This document shows, in pieces, positions 41,525-48,946 of a DNA stretch of 57,308 bases (positions within the stretch are counted from its first letter, which is position 1; each line of letters starts with the position of its first letter). A program made the position numbers and the translations under genes. The DNA is from Acidobacteriota bacterium (GTDB lineage: Bacteria; Acidobacteriota; Terriglobia; Versatilivoradales; Versatilivoraceae): positions 1 to 57,308 of the forward strand of contig JAJECY010000308.1 in the NCBI GenBank assembly GCA_022821775.1. The letters are read 5' to 3'. Below the pieces are notes generated by a model that had not been told where the DNA came from, ran no database searches, and worked only from the letters and a program-made list of their open reading frames with translations.

Positions 41525-42544
41525 TCACAGCAGGCTGAGTTGGCCGGGGGTGGGGGTGAGACCGAAGTGTTCGTAGGCCAGCTTGGTGGCCATCCGCCCT
41601 CGCGGAGTGCGTTGCAGCAGGCCTCGCTGAATCAGATAGGGCTCGTAGATATCCTCGATGGCGTCCACTTCCTCGCTGATGGCAGCCGCCAGGGTGGCCA
41701 CCCCCACCGGTCCGCCGGAGAATTTCTCGATGATGGTCTTGATCAGCTTCTTGTCGTTCTCGTCGAAGCCGCTGTCGTCGATGGCCAGCAGGGCCAGGCT
41801 CCGGCGGGCCACCTCCCGGTCGATGGCCCCGTCGGCCTTCACCTGGGCGTAGTCGCGGACCCTGCGGAGCAGGCGGTTGGCCACCCGGGGCGTGCCGCGC
41901 GAGCGGGCGGCGATCTCCCTGGTTCCCGCCGCGTCGATCCGGATGCCCAGGATCTCGGCCGAGCGTCTCACGATCACCCCCAGCTCCTCCTCGGTGTAGT
42001 AGTCGAGCCGGTGGACGATGCCGAAGCGGGATCTCAGAGGTGAGGAGATCAACCCCGCCCGGGTGGTGGCGCCCACCAGGGTGAAGGGGGGGAGATTGAG
42101 CGCCACGCTTCTGGCGCTGGGTCCCTGGCCGATGATCAGATCCAGCTTGAAGTCCTCCAGGGCCGGATAGAGGATCTCTTCGATATGCGGCAAGAGGCGG
42201 TGAATCTCATCGATGAACAGCACATCGTTGGCCTGCAGGTTGGTGAGAATGGCGGTCAGATCTCCCTTGATCTGAATGATGGGACCGGTGGTGGTCTTCA
42301 GCCCCACTCCCAGCTCGTTGGCGATGACGCCGGCCAGTGTGGTCTTACCCAGGCCGGGCGGGCCATAGAGCAGCACGTGGTCCAGTGCCTCGCCCCGGGA
42401 GCGGGCGGCCGCCACCGAAATCTCCAGGTTCTGCTTGACCTGGGCCTGGCCGATATACTCCTGCAGAACCTTGGGGCGCAGGCTGAGCTCGAAGCTCTGC
42501 TCCTCCTCGAAGGGAGCTCCCGAAATGATTCGATCCTGGTCCAT
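41525..42544 (-). CDS. ruvB: Holliday junction branch migration ATPase RuvB
   Basis: A 339-residue AAA+ motor. Walker A GPPGLGKT is at residues 61-68 and Walker B with FIDEIHRL at about 110-117; [18 protein letters not shown] (sensor 1 and arginine finger region) and the C-terminal winged helix with [10 protein letters not shown]-like sequence ([12 protein letters not shown]) follow. ATG 42544 begins MDQDRIIS; the frame is open upstream into repeat sequence. It is separated from ruvA by 235 bp containing a decamer repeat. ruvC is not in the window. Confidence 0.97.
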   Translation of the reverse strand: MDQDRIISGAPFEEEQSFELSLRPKVLQEYIGQAQVKQNLEISVAAARSRGEALDHVLLYGPPGLGKTTLAGVIANELGVGLKTTTGPIIQIKGDLTAILTNLQANDVLFIDEIHRLLPHIEEILYPALEDFKLDLIIGQGPSARSVALNLPPFTLVGATTRAGLISSPLRSRFGIVHRLDYYTEEELGVIVRRSAEILGIRIDAAGTREIAARSRGTPRVANRLLRRVRDYAQVKADGAIDREVARRSLALLAIDDSGFDENDKKLIKTIIEKFSGGPVGVATLAAAISEEVDAIEDIYEPYLIQRGLLQRTPRGRMATKLAYEHFGLTPTPGQLSLL

Positions 42545-42710
42545 AGAGAGATTGGGGAGGACGGGAAAGGGAGACTGGATTACTGGCCACAACGGTAACA
42601 CAAAGATCGAAAGGCATTCAACCGGCGGGGTGGCCGCGTAAGTGGATACAGATAACCTCTCGATTTCGGTTGTCACACCCCCTAATCAACAAATCATCGA
42701 TAACTTTATT

Positions 42711-42761
42711 GGTGTTCATTCGTGTCCATTCGTGGTTCGTCGTTTTCCTTTGTGGACAACT
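42711..42761. repeat. TTCGTGG-type decamer repeat between ruvA and ruvB
   Basis: Short related units (TTCATTCGTGT, CCATTCGTGG, CCTTTGTGGA) repeat with about 10-bp spacing, the same family as at 37.3, 52.6 and 57.1 kb. It breaks an otherwise usual ruvAB pair. Confidence 0.6.
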
Positions 42762-42779
42762 ATTGGGGGGTGGGCCGGC

Positions 42780-43388
42780 CTAACCTCGCTTCGGCCGGGA
42801 GAGCACCTTCAAGGCTGCCTTGATCAGCACCTCCACGCCCCCCTCTGCCGGAGCCTCCCGGGCGGCTTCCTGAAAAGCCCTCACCGCCATGGCTTTGGGG
42901 TACCCCAGGTTCACCAGGGCCGAGATCACGTCCTCCTGAAGCGAGGCGTGCCCGGTGACCTGAGGGCGGGGTTGATCCGCAACGGTCCGGGCCAGCTTGT
43001 CCCTGAGTTCCACCACCAGCCGCTCGGCTGTCTTCTTGCCCACTCCCGGGATCAGGCACAGCCGGGTCGAATTGCTCTGGCGGATGGCCGGGATCAGCTC
43101 CTCTACGCTCATCCCCGAAAGAATGGTCAGGGCCAGCCGGGGACCGACACCCGACACGGAGGTCAGGTGCTCAAAGGCCGACTTCTCCTGCAGGCTCTTG
43201 AAACCGAAAAGCTGGAGGGTGTCCTCGCGAACGTGGGTGTGGATGCGAAGCTGAACCGAGGAGCCGAGCTCGCCTATCTCGTAAAAGGTGGAGAGAGGGA
43301 CGTGGACCTCGTAGCCTACGCCGTTGACATCGATAACAAGCTGTTGGGGTTCCTTGGAATGGAGCGTGCCCGAGAGGTGAGCAATCAT
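42780..43388 (-). CDS. ruvA: Holliday junction DNA helicase RuvA
   Basis: A 202-residue protein. It has MIAHLSGTL with an OB fold, VNGVGYEVHVPLSTFYEIG, the helix-hairpin-helix segments SVSGVGPRLALTILSGM and LIPGVGKKTAERLVVELRDKL, and the C-terminal domain III (ISALVNLGYPKAMAVRAF) that binds RuvB. ATG 43388 is only 25 bp after the last BMC pentamer gene, so it may be co-transcribed with the microcompartment operon. Confidence 0.96.
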   Translation of the reverse strand: MIAHLSGTLHSKEPQQLVIDVNGVGYEVHVPLSTFYEIGELGSSVQLRIHTHVREDTLQLFGFKSLQEKSAFEHLTSVSGVGPRLALTILSGMSVEELIPAIRQSNSTRLCLIPGVGKKTAERLVVELRDKLARTVADQPRPQVTGHASLQEDVISALVNLGYPKAMAVRAFQEAAREAPAEGGVEVLIKAALKVLSRPKRG

Positions 43389-43413
43389 GGGCGGGGATCC
43401 GGCGGCCCTGAGG

Positions 43414-43686
43414 CTATTCCGACAGATGCACCTGATCGATGACACCGACCACGGCCATGTCGATCGGAGAGAAGGGCTTCCCGACCGAGGTCATGGCCGA
43501 CCAGCCCTCCTGGGCGACCAGCACGTCGTCTCCCACCCCGGCATCCACCGCATCCACCGCCAGGCAGGGCGAACCCTTCTCGCTGCCGTCCAGGTTGAGC
43601 ACCTGCACGTACAGAATCTTCTGTCCCTCATGGGAGGCGTGCTTGCGGGTGGCGACGACTTCGCCGATGACTTTGCCGATCAGCAT
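43414..43686 (-). CDS. BMC vertex protein (EutN/CcmL family), copy 1
   Basis: A 90-residue pentamer-forming shell protein that caps the corners of bacterial microcompartments. It starts MLIGKVIGEVVATRKHASHEGQKILYVQVLN and ends DMAVVGVIDQVHL, with CLAVDAVDAGVGDDVLVAQEG between, all as in EutN/CcmL. It is the most downstream of three paralogues; gaps between them are 25 and 13 bp. The three differ enough to occupy different positions or form mixed vertices. Confidence 0.94.
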   Translation of the reverse strand: MLIGKVIGEVVATRKHASHEGQKILYVQVLNLDGSEKGSPCLAVDAVDAGVGDDVLVAQEGWSAMTSVGKPFSPIDMAVVGVIDQVHLSE

Positions 43687-43711
43687 GGTGGCCGGACCGC
43701 CGCTTCAGGAA

Positions 43712-43981
43712 TCAATCGATGGTTACCGAGTCGACGATGCCGACGATGGCGCATTCGGTCGGCACGGCATGATGGGGATGCCAGGCCAGGGAGGCTTCAC
43801 GGCCGCGGCACCAGTAGATGGTCTCCCCTGCGCCCGCGCCGACCGCGTCCACTCCCACCAGGGTTCTGCCCCGGTCTCGTCCCTGCTTGTCCAGGGGCTG
43901 AATCAGGAGCAACGTCCTGCCCTCGAGCGCGTCGTCCTTGCGGGTGGCCACCACTTGTCCGACCACCCGACCCAGTCGCAT
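43712..43981 (-). CDS. BMC vertex protein (EutN/CcmL family), copy 2
   Basis: An 89-residue paralogue: MRLGRVVGQVVATRKDDALEGRTLLLIQPLD, LVGVDAVGAGAGETIYWCRGREA and CAIVGIVDSVTID. The middle carries a WCRGREASLAWHPHH stretch, with a Trp/Cys/His-rich loop absent from the other two. The family fold and length are otherwise normal. Confidence 0.94.
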   Translation of the reverse strand: MRLGRVVGQVVATRKDDALEGRTLLLIQPLDKQGRDRGRTLVGVDAVGAGAGETIYWCRGREASLAWHPHHAVPTECAIVGIVDSVTID

Positions 43982-43994
43982 TTCGGCGCCTCCC

Positions 43995-44264
43995 TCAGGG
44001 GCTCACCTCCACCGAGTCGACAATGCCGACGATGGCCGTGTCCACCGGACAATCCCTGCAGCCCCCGGCCATCCGGGCCGAACTCCCGGAAACCAACAGT
44101 ACTTTTTCCTTGAAGCCGGCGCTCACGGTATCCACGGCCACCACGTAACCGGCCTGATCCTTGCCGACGGGATCGACGGTCCGGACGACGAGCAGCTTCT
44201 TGCCCTCCAGACGCGGGTCCTTGCGAGTGGCGACAACCGTTCCGACAACCCGACCTAAAAGCAT
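43995..44264 (-). CDS. BMC vertex protein (EutN/CcmL family), copy 3
   Basis: An 89-residue paralogue: MLLGRVVGTVVATRKDPRLEGKKLLVVRTVD, VAVDTVSAGFKEKVLLVSGSSAR and TAIVGIVDSVEVS. A short insert (MAGGCRDCPVD) carries two cysteines close together. It lies 59 bp after the BMC hexamer gene. Confidence 0.94.
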   Translation of the reverse strand: MLLGRVVGTVVATRKDPRLEGKKLLVVRTVDPVGKDQAGYVVAVDTVSAGFKEKVLLVSGSSARMAGGCRDCPVDTAIVGIVDSVEVSP

Positions 44265-44323
44265 GGGGCACCCTCAGGGACTGGACCGCCGATCCCGGTC
44301 CAGCCCTCCTCAACCAGATCGGG

Positions 44324-44608
44324 CTACTCCCCCGCTTTGCCGATGGGGAGGACTTCCTCCAGGTTGGCATGGGGCCTGGGGATCACGTGAACGCTGACCA
44401 GTTCTCCGACCCGGCGAGCAGCAGCGGCCCCGGCGTCGGTGGCCGCCTTTACCGCGGCCACGTCCCCGCGCACGATGGAAGTCACGTACCCGGACCCGAT
44501 CTTCTCCCATCCCACCAGGGTCACCTTGGCTGCCTTGACCATGGCGTCCGACGCCTCGATCATGGCCACCAGCCCGCGCGTCTCGATCATTCCTAGAGCT
44601 TCACCCAT
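44324..44608 (-). CDS. BMC hexamer shell protein (BMC-H, PduA/EutM-like)
   Basis: A 94-residue BMC-domain protein, the facet tile of a microcompartment shell. It begins [26 protein letters not shown]; the pore segment KIGSGYVT corresponds to KIGSG in PduA and Eut[20 protein letters not shown] and [16 protein letters not shown] follow. ATG 44608 fits the family; an in-frame ATG at 44641 would add 11 polar residues. It is the only hexamer gene here, and no BMC-T gene is seen. The 175 bp between it and the aldolase show no gene. Confidence 0.95.
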   Translation of the reverse strand: MGEALGMIETRGLVAMIEASDAMVKAAKVTLVGWEKIGSGYVTSIVRGDVAAVKAATDAGAAAARRVGELVSVHVIPRPHANLEEVLPIGKAGE

Positions 44609-44783
44609 CTTCCCGTCCTTTCCATGGTGATCTGTCGACAAGCCACTTGCTGCGAACGACCCGGTCCGAGTCCGCCACGCTCACCGGGAACCGTCCCCCG
44701 GCCGCTCCACGGAAACAAACCCAAACCCGCCTTTCTCCCCGGCGGCTGCAGGCACCATCAGTGCGCAGCCCGGCGAATGGGGG

Positions 44784-45560
44784 TTACCTCCCTTTTTGCA
44801 GAGACATCAATGCCGATTGGATGATATCGACCAGTTGACTTCGGGTCAACGTTATCCTTGGCTCGGACTCTTCCTCGCCCAGGGTGGGGCACCCCTCCCC
44901 CACCGGCGAGGGACCCTTGATCCCGTACTTTTCCCGGGCTACCAGGAGCTTGTCCACATCTTCTCCGCTGAGAAGCGTTTCCCGACCCAGAACCTTGGTG
45001 GCGAGGCTGATGCGGGCGAAATGCTCCACCGTCTCCATCTTGGCGTGAGCCAGGAACAGATCGCTGCCGTAGGTGACCACGCCGTGGTTGGCCAGCAGCA
45101 AGGCATCGTGGCGGGGGACGTAGTCCCGAATGGCATCCGTCAGCTCGGACGTCCCGGTAGTTCCGTAACGGGTGAGCGGGATGCAGCCCAGGACCAGAAC
45201 CACCTCGGCCAGGATGGCCTTGGTCAGGGGGACGCCGGCGGCGGCGTAACCGGTGGCGCAGGGGGGATGGGCGTGCACCACCGCCTGAACGTCGGAACGG
45301 AGCTGATAGATGAGCAGGTGCATGGCGATTTCCGAGGAGACCTTGCGCTTGCCCTCCACGGCCCGCCCTTCGGGATCGACGATGACCAGGTCCTCCTCGG
45401 CCATGAAGCCCTTGCTCATGGCGGTGGGGGTGGCCAGCACGTTGCCGTTTTCCAGCCGCAGGCTGATGTTGCCGTCAAAGGCCGCCACGTAGCCGAGTTG
45501 GTAGATGCGCCTGCCGATCTCGACAATATCCTTGCGGTGTTGCTCCAGAGTCTTTGTCAT
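44784..45560 (-). CDS. Class II aldolase (fuculose-phosphate aldolase type) with an encapsulation-like tail
   Basis: A 258-residue zinc aldolase. E77 (KVSSE), H96 and H98 (VHAHPP) and H159 (ANHGVV) match the metal and catalytic residues of FucA-type enzymes, which split L-fuculose 1-phosphate to dihydroxyacetone phosphate and lactaldehyde. E. coli FucA is about 215 residues. Here an extra tail has a Gly/Pro/Glu linker (215-234) and an amphipathic helix (236-255, with RSQLVDIIQSALMSL), the form of a microcompartment encapsulation peptide. Its start overlaps the rex stop. The physiological substrate is unproven. Confidence 0.9.
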   Translation of the reverse strand: MTKTLEQHRKDIVEIGRRIYQLGYVAAFDGNISLRLENGNVLATPTAMSKGFMAEEDLVIVDPEGRAVEGKRKVSSEIAMHLLIYQLRSDVQAVVHAHPPCATGYAAAGVPLTKAILAEVVLVLGCIPLTRYGTTGTSELTDAIRDYVPRHDALLLANHGVVTYGSDLFLAHAKMETVEHFARISLATKVLGRETLLSGEDVDKLLVAREKYGIKGPSPVGEGCPTLGEEESEPRITLTRSQLVDIIQSALMSLQKGR

Positions 45561-46210
45561 CAGGGGGAAGGACCGTCGAGGCCCGAGTCGGAAAGGAAGT
45601 AGGACAGGCTCTCGAAGGAGATGGCCAGATCCATGGTCTTCAACTGAACCCCGGGTCGGGTGCTCGGACGCAGCGGCGCAAAGTTGAGAATGGCGCTGAT
45701 TCCGGCCTCGGTCAACCGGTCGACCACCTCCTGGGCGTTTTCTGCCGGCACGGCCACCACCCCGATGACGATCCGCTCGCGGGCCACCACTTCATCGAGC
45801 TTGTCGATGTGGTGGACGACAACACCGCTGCGGGAGGTGACCCCCAGGCGGGACGCCTCCTTGTCGAACAGGGCCGCGACCTGAAAACACTCGTGCTCGA
45901 ACCCCCGGTAGTTGGCCAGGGCCATCCCCAGATTGCCGGCGCCCACAATGCCGATCCGGTGCTGCCGGTCCAGCCCAAGGATCTCGTTGAGATGAGCCCG
46001 CAGCTCGCCCACGTTGTAGCCGACGCCCCGCACTCCAAACTCGCCGAAATAGGTCAAATCCTTGCGGATCTGGGCCGAGTTCAGTTGGAACTGTTCGGCC
46101 AGGGCCTGGGAAGAAGTGGTGGTCACCCCGGATGCGGCCAGCAGATTCAGGCATCTGAGATAGATGGAGAGGCGGTTGATGGTGAATTCGGAGATTTTTT
46201 CTGTCTTCAT
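45560..46210 (-). CDS. rex: Redox-sensing transcriptional repressor Rex
   Basis: A 216-residue NADH/NAD+ sensor. The N-terminal winged helix (about residues 8-75) has the conserved NSAQIRKDLTYFGEFGVRGVGYNV recognition region. The Rossmann domain has GIVGAGNLGMALANY (residues 87-101), and the C-terminal swap helix follows. Rex represses fermentation and redox genes when NAD+ dominates and lets go on binding NADH. The stop overlaps the ATG of the aldolase (ATGA), making it the first gene of the BMC operon. I see no clear TTGTGA-type Rex box upstream. Confidence 0.95.
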   Translation of the reverse strand: MKTEKISEFTINRLSIYLRCLNLLAASGVTTTSSQALAEQFQLNSAQIRKDLTYFGEFGVRGVGYNVGELRAHLNEILGLDRQHRIGIVGAGNLGMALANYRGFEHECFQVAALFDKEASRLGVTSRSGVVVHHIDKLDEVVARERIVIGVVAVPAENAQEVVDRLTEAGISAILNFAPLRPSTRPGVQLKTMDLAISFESLSYFLSDSGLDGPSP

Positions 46211-46406
46211 GCGCCGGGTTGGCTATAGTACTCTCAAGCCGGGGCGGGCACCCTGTTGGGTCGGTCGAAAGTGTCGCTCAGTATACCATAGGGACAGTCG
46301 GCGTCCTCTATCGGCCGGGAGCGACCGGACCGAAAGGAGCCGGGAGTTCTGCGAGGCCGGAACTCGGGGACCGGACGGCCGGCGCCTGCCAAACGGATGC
46401 AGCCGC

Positions 46407-47363
46407 ATGAAAGACCATTTCATCAGCGACCTCGAACCCAACCAGAACATCACCGCCACCTTTCTGGTGAAGGACAAGGAGGTCCGCACCGCAAAGAACG
46501 GCAACTCCTACCTCTCCCTGACCCTGGGGGACAAGAGCGGAAGCCTGGACGCCAAGATGTGGGACAACGTGGCTGAGGTGGAGCCCACTTTCGGCAGGGA
46601 CGACTTCGTCAAGGTGAGAGGCCAGGTCCGGCTCTTCAACAACAGGCAGCAGCTCACCATTCACAGGATCCGGCGCTGCCGGGAATCGGAAGTCGACCTG
46701 GGGGACTATCTCCCCAAGACCACCAGGGACGTAGAGCAGATGTTCGGGGATCTGCAGGCCCTGGTGAGCCGGATCGGGAATCCCCACCTCAAGAGGCTTC
46801 TCGAAAACCTCTTGAACGACTCGGAGTTCGCCGCCAAGTTCAAACAGGCGCCCGCCGCCAAGACCCTCCATCACGCCTGGCTGGGCGGTCTGCTCGAACA
46901 CACCTTGTCCCTGAGCCGGCTCTGCCGAAGGATGGCCGAACACTATCCGGAACTCGACCCGGACCTTCTATTGACCGGAGCCGTCCTTCACGACATCGGC
47001 AAGACGGAAGAGCTGAGCTACAGCCGCAGCTTCGCCTACACCACCGAGGGCCAACTGCTCGGCCACATGATCCAGGAACTGGACCTCATCAATCGGAAGA
47101 TTGCCGAGATCGAGGATTTTCCTCCCAGGCTGAAGACCCTGGTCCAACACCTGATCATCTCCCACCACGGCGAATACGAGTTCGGCAGCCCCAAGCTCCC
47201 CATGTTCCCGGAGTCGCTGGTGCTCCACTACCTCGACAACCTGGACAGCAAGCTGGCCTCCATGCTGGATCTGATTGCCGGCGACACCGGCACCGACTCG
47301 GAGTGGACCGCCTATAATCGAATGTTCGAACGCCCCCTCTTCAAAGGCTCGAAAATAAAATGA
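46407..47363 (+). CDS. OB-fold/HD-domain 3'-5' exoribonuclease, YhaM family
   Basis: A 318-residue protein. The N-terminal OB-fold (about residues 12-90, KDKEVRTAKNGNSYLSLTLGDKSGSLDAKMW) binds nucleic acid. The HD domain has HHAWLGGLLEHTLSLSRL, VLHDIGK and ISHHGEYEFGSP for two metals. This order is that of YhaM, a 3'-5' exonuclease. ATG 46407 starts at the domain; the frame upstream is not protein-like. It is divergent from rex and overlaps the next gene by 4 bp. Confidence 0.9.
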   Translation: MKDHFISDLEPNQNITATFLVKDKEVRTAKNGNSYLSLTLGDKSGSLDAKMWDNVAEVEPTFGRDDFVKVRGQVRLFNNRQQLTIHRIRRCRESEVDLGDYLPKTTRDVEQMFGDLQALVSRIGNPHLKRLLENLLNDSEFAAKFKQAPAAKTLHHAWLGGLLEHTLSLSRLCRRMAEHYPELDPDLLLTGAVLHDIGKTEELSYSRSFAYTTEGQLLGHMIQELDLINRKIAEIEDFPPRLKTLVQHLIISHHGEYEFGSPKLPMFPESLVLHYLDNLDSKLASMLDLIAGDTGTDSEWTAYNRMFERPLFKGSKIK

Positions 47364-47821
47364 ACCGCCCAGACAAGACGACTAACGCCACCGCCGGCGC
47401 CGGGCGTCAGTCGGCCGATGACCGCTCACCGGCATCGGGGAGGCTCACCGCTGCCGAGTTGAAATGCATGAAGGCTCTCTGGTTCGAGGGAGCCAGAACC
47501 GTGCGCGACGTCCATCGGATCCTCCAGCCCGACCATCACCTGGCCTACACCACCGTCCTGACGGTCATGGACCGATTGACCCGGAAGGGCTTCCTGGCTC
47601 GAACCCGGCGGGGCAAAGCCCACTACCACCTCCCCCGATGCTCCTTCGAAGAGTCGCGCAGCCGGGCGGTTGCGGAATTGGTCGGGACCTGGTTCGACGG
47701 ATCGGCACACCAACTGGCGGCTTTTCTCACCGGTGGGCCGCCGAGGCAAGCCGTGCCCGGCCCTTCCCGACCGAACGACAAGGCCGAGTCGGGGCCTCAA
47801 TTGAACGAGCACCTGCTTTAG
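47360..47821 (+). CDS. BlaI/MecI-family transcriptional regulator
   Basis: A 153-residue winged-helix protein. Residues about 28-105 carry the family pattern LTAAELKCMKALW, ARTVRDVHRIL, LAYTTVLTVMDRLTRKGFLARTRRGKAHYH. The C-terminal 40 residues are Pro/Gly-rich and unlike BlaI's dimer domain. No BlaR-type sensor protease is adjacent, so its signal is unknown. It is coupled to the YhaM-like gene by an ATGA overlap. Confidence 0.85.
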   Translation: MNRPDKTTNATAGAGRQSADDRSPASGRLTAAELKCMKALWFEGARTVRDVHRILQPDHHLAYTTVLTVMDRLTRKGFLARTRRGKAHYHLPRCSFEESRSRAVAELVGTWFDGSAHQLAAFLTGGPPRQAVPGPSRPNDKAESGPQLNEHLL

Positions 47822-47862
47822 CCCGCCTGAAGCAAGGCCGCCCCAGTACCAGCCTGCCGAGG

Positions 47863-48921
47863 ATGCAACGCTCCGATTTCGAATACCCGCTGCCCAGCGA
47901 CAGGATTGCTCTCTACCCCTGCGAAACGCGTGACCAGTCTCGCCTGCTGCGGCTGGTTCGAGCCACCGGCCGGATCTCCCACCACCGATTCGCCGAGCTG
48001 CCCGAGTTGCTGACCTCCCGGGACCTGCTGGTTCTGAACAACACCAAGGTCTTCCCGGCCCGCCTGATCGGGAACCGGGCCGGCCTGACCAGCGACAAGC
48101 CACCCCCGGAAGGGGTCCTCAAAGCCCCCATCGAAGTGCTCCTGGTCAGGCCCGTGGGAACGGATACCTGGGAAGCGCTGGTCAAACCGGGTCGCAGGAT
48201 TCGGGTTGGCGAGCGCCTGCTGTTCGGTGGCGGCCAACTGAAGGCGGTGGTTGCGGGGCGGGGCGAACGGGGCTTGCGGGTGCTGCGCTTTGAATACGAG
48301 GGCGACTTCGACGACATGGTGGACCGGCTGGGCCACGTCCCTCTGCCCCCCTATATTCGCCGGCCCGACGAGTCCCACGACCGCGACCGCTACCAGACGG
48401 TGTACGCCCGCAAGCGAGGGGCCGTGGCGGCTCCGACGGCCGGGCTGCACTTTACCCCCCGGGTCTTCGCCGACTTGAGCCGCAAGGGAGTTTCCCGCTG
48501 CGAGGTGACGCTGCACGTGGGTCTGGGCACCTTCCGTCCGGTGGCCGGCGATCGCATCGAGGATCACCGCATGGAGACCGAGCCCTTTGAAATGACCCCC
48601 GAGGCCGCCCGGGCCATCTCGACAGCCGGTCCCGCCGGGCAGCGCGTCGTGGCCGTAGGCACCACCGTGACTCGTGTGCTGGAATCGGCCTTCCGGGGAG
48701 CGGAACCCCGGCTTCGCGGGGAAACCGACCTGTTCATCTATCCCGGCTACCGCTTTCGCAGGGTGGGAGCCCTGCTGACCAACTTCCACCTGCCTGGCTC
48801 CACCTTGCTGATGCTTGTGTGCGCCTTCGCCGGACGCGACCTGGTTTTCGAGGCCTACCGGGAAGCCCTGAAGACCGACTACCGCTTTTACAGCTACGGC
48901 GATTGCATGCTGATCGAGTGA
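47863..48921 (+). CDS. queA: tRNA preQ1(34) S-adenosylmethionine ribosyltransferase-isomerase
   Basis: A 352-residue enzyme that makes epoxyqueuosine in tRNA wobble positions. It has DFEYPLPSDRIALYPCETRDQSRLL, VLNNTKVFPARLIG, AAPTAGLHFTP, HVGLGTFRPV and TNFHLPGSTLLMLVCAFAG near the end. ATG 47863 has GAGG directly in front, closer than usual; the longer frame upstream overlaps the BlaI-like gene. tgt is not in the window. Confidence 0.95.
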   Translation: MQRSDFEYPLPSDRIALYPCETRDQSRLLRLVRATGRISHHRFAELPELLTSRDLLVLNNTKVFPARLIGNRAGLTSDKPPPEGVLKAPIEVLLVRPVGTDTWEALVKPGRRIRVGERLLFGGGQLKAVVAGRGERGLRVLRFEYEGDFDDMVDRLGHVPLPPYIRRPDESHDRDRYQTVYARKRGAVAAPTAGLHFTPRVFADLSRKGVSRCEVTLHVGLGTFRPVAGDRIEDHRMETEPFEMTPEAARAISTAGPAGQRVVAVGTTVTRVLESAFRGAEPRLRGETDLFIYPGYRFRRVGALLTNFHLPGSTLLMLVCAFAGRDLVFEAYREALKTDYRFYSYGDCMLIE

Positions 48922-48946
48922 AGGGTGGAGTACAGGCGGACCCGCT

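Noticed and set aside
46211-46406. Rex operator sought in the rex/yhaM divergent gap
   Set aside because: No TTGTGA-N8-TCACAA-like palindrome is visible; a TATACT on the minus strand lacks a convincing -35 partner.
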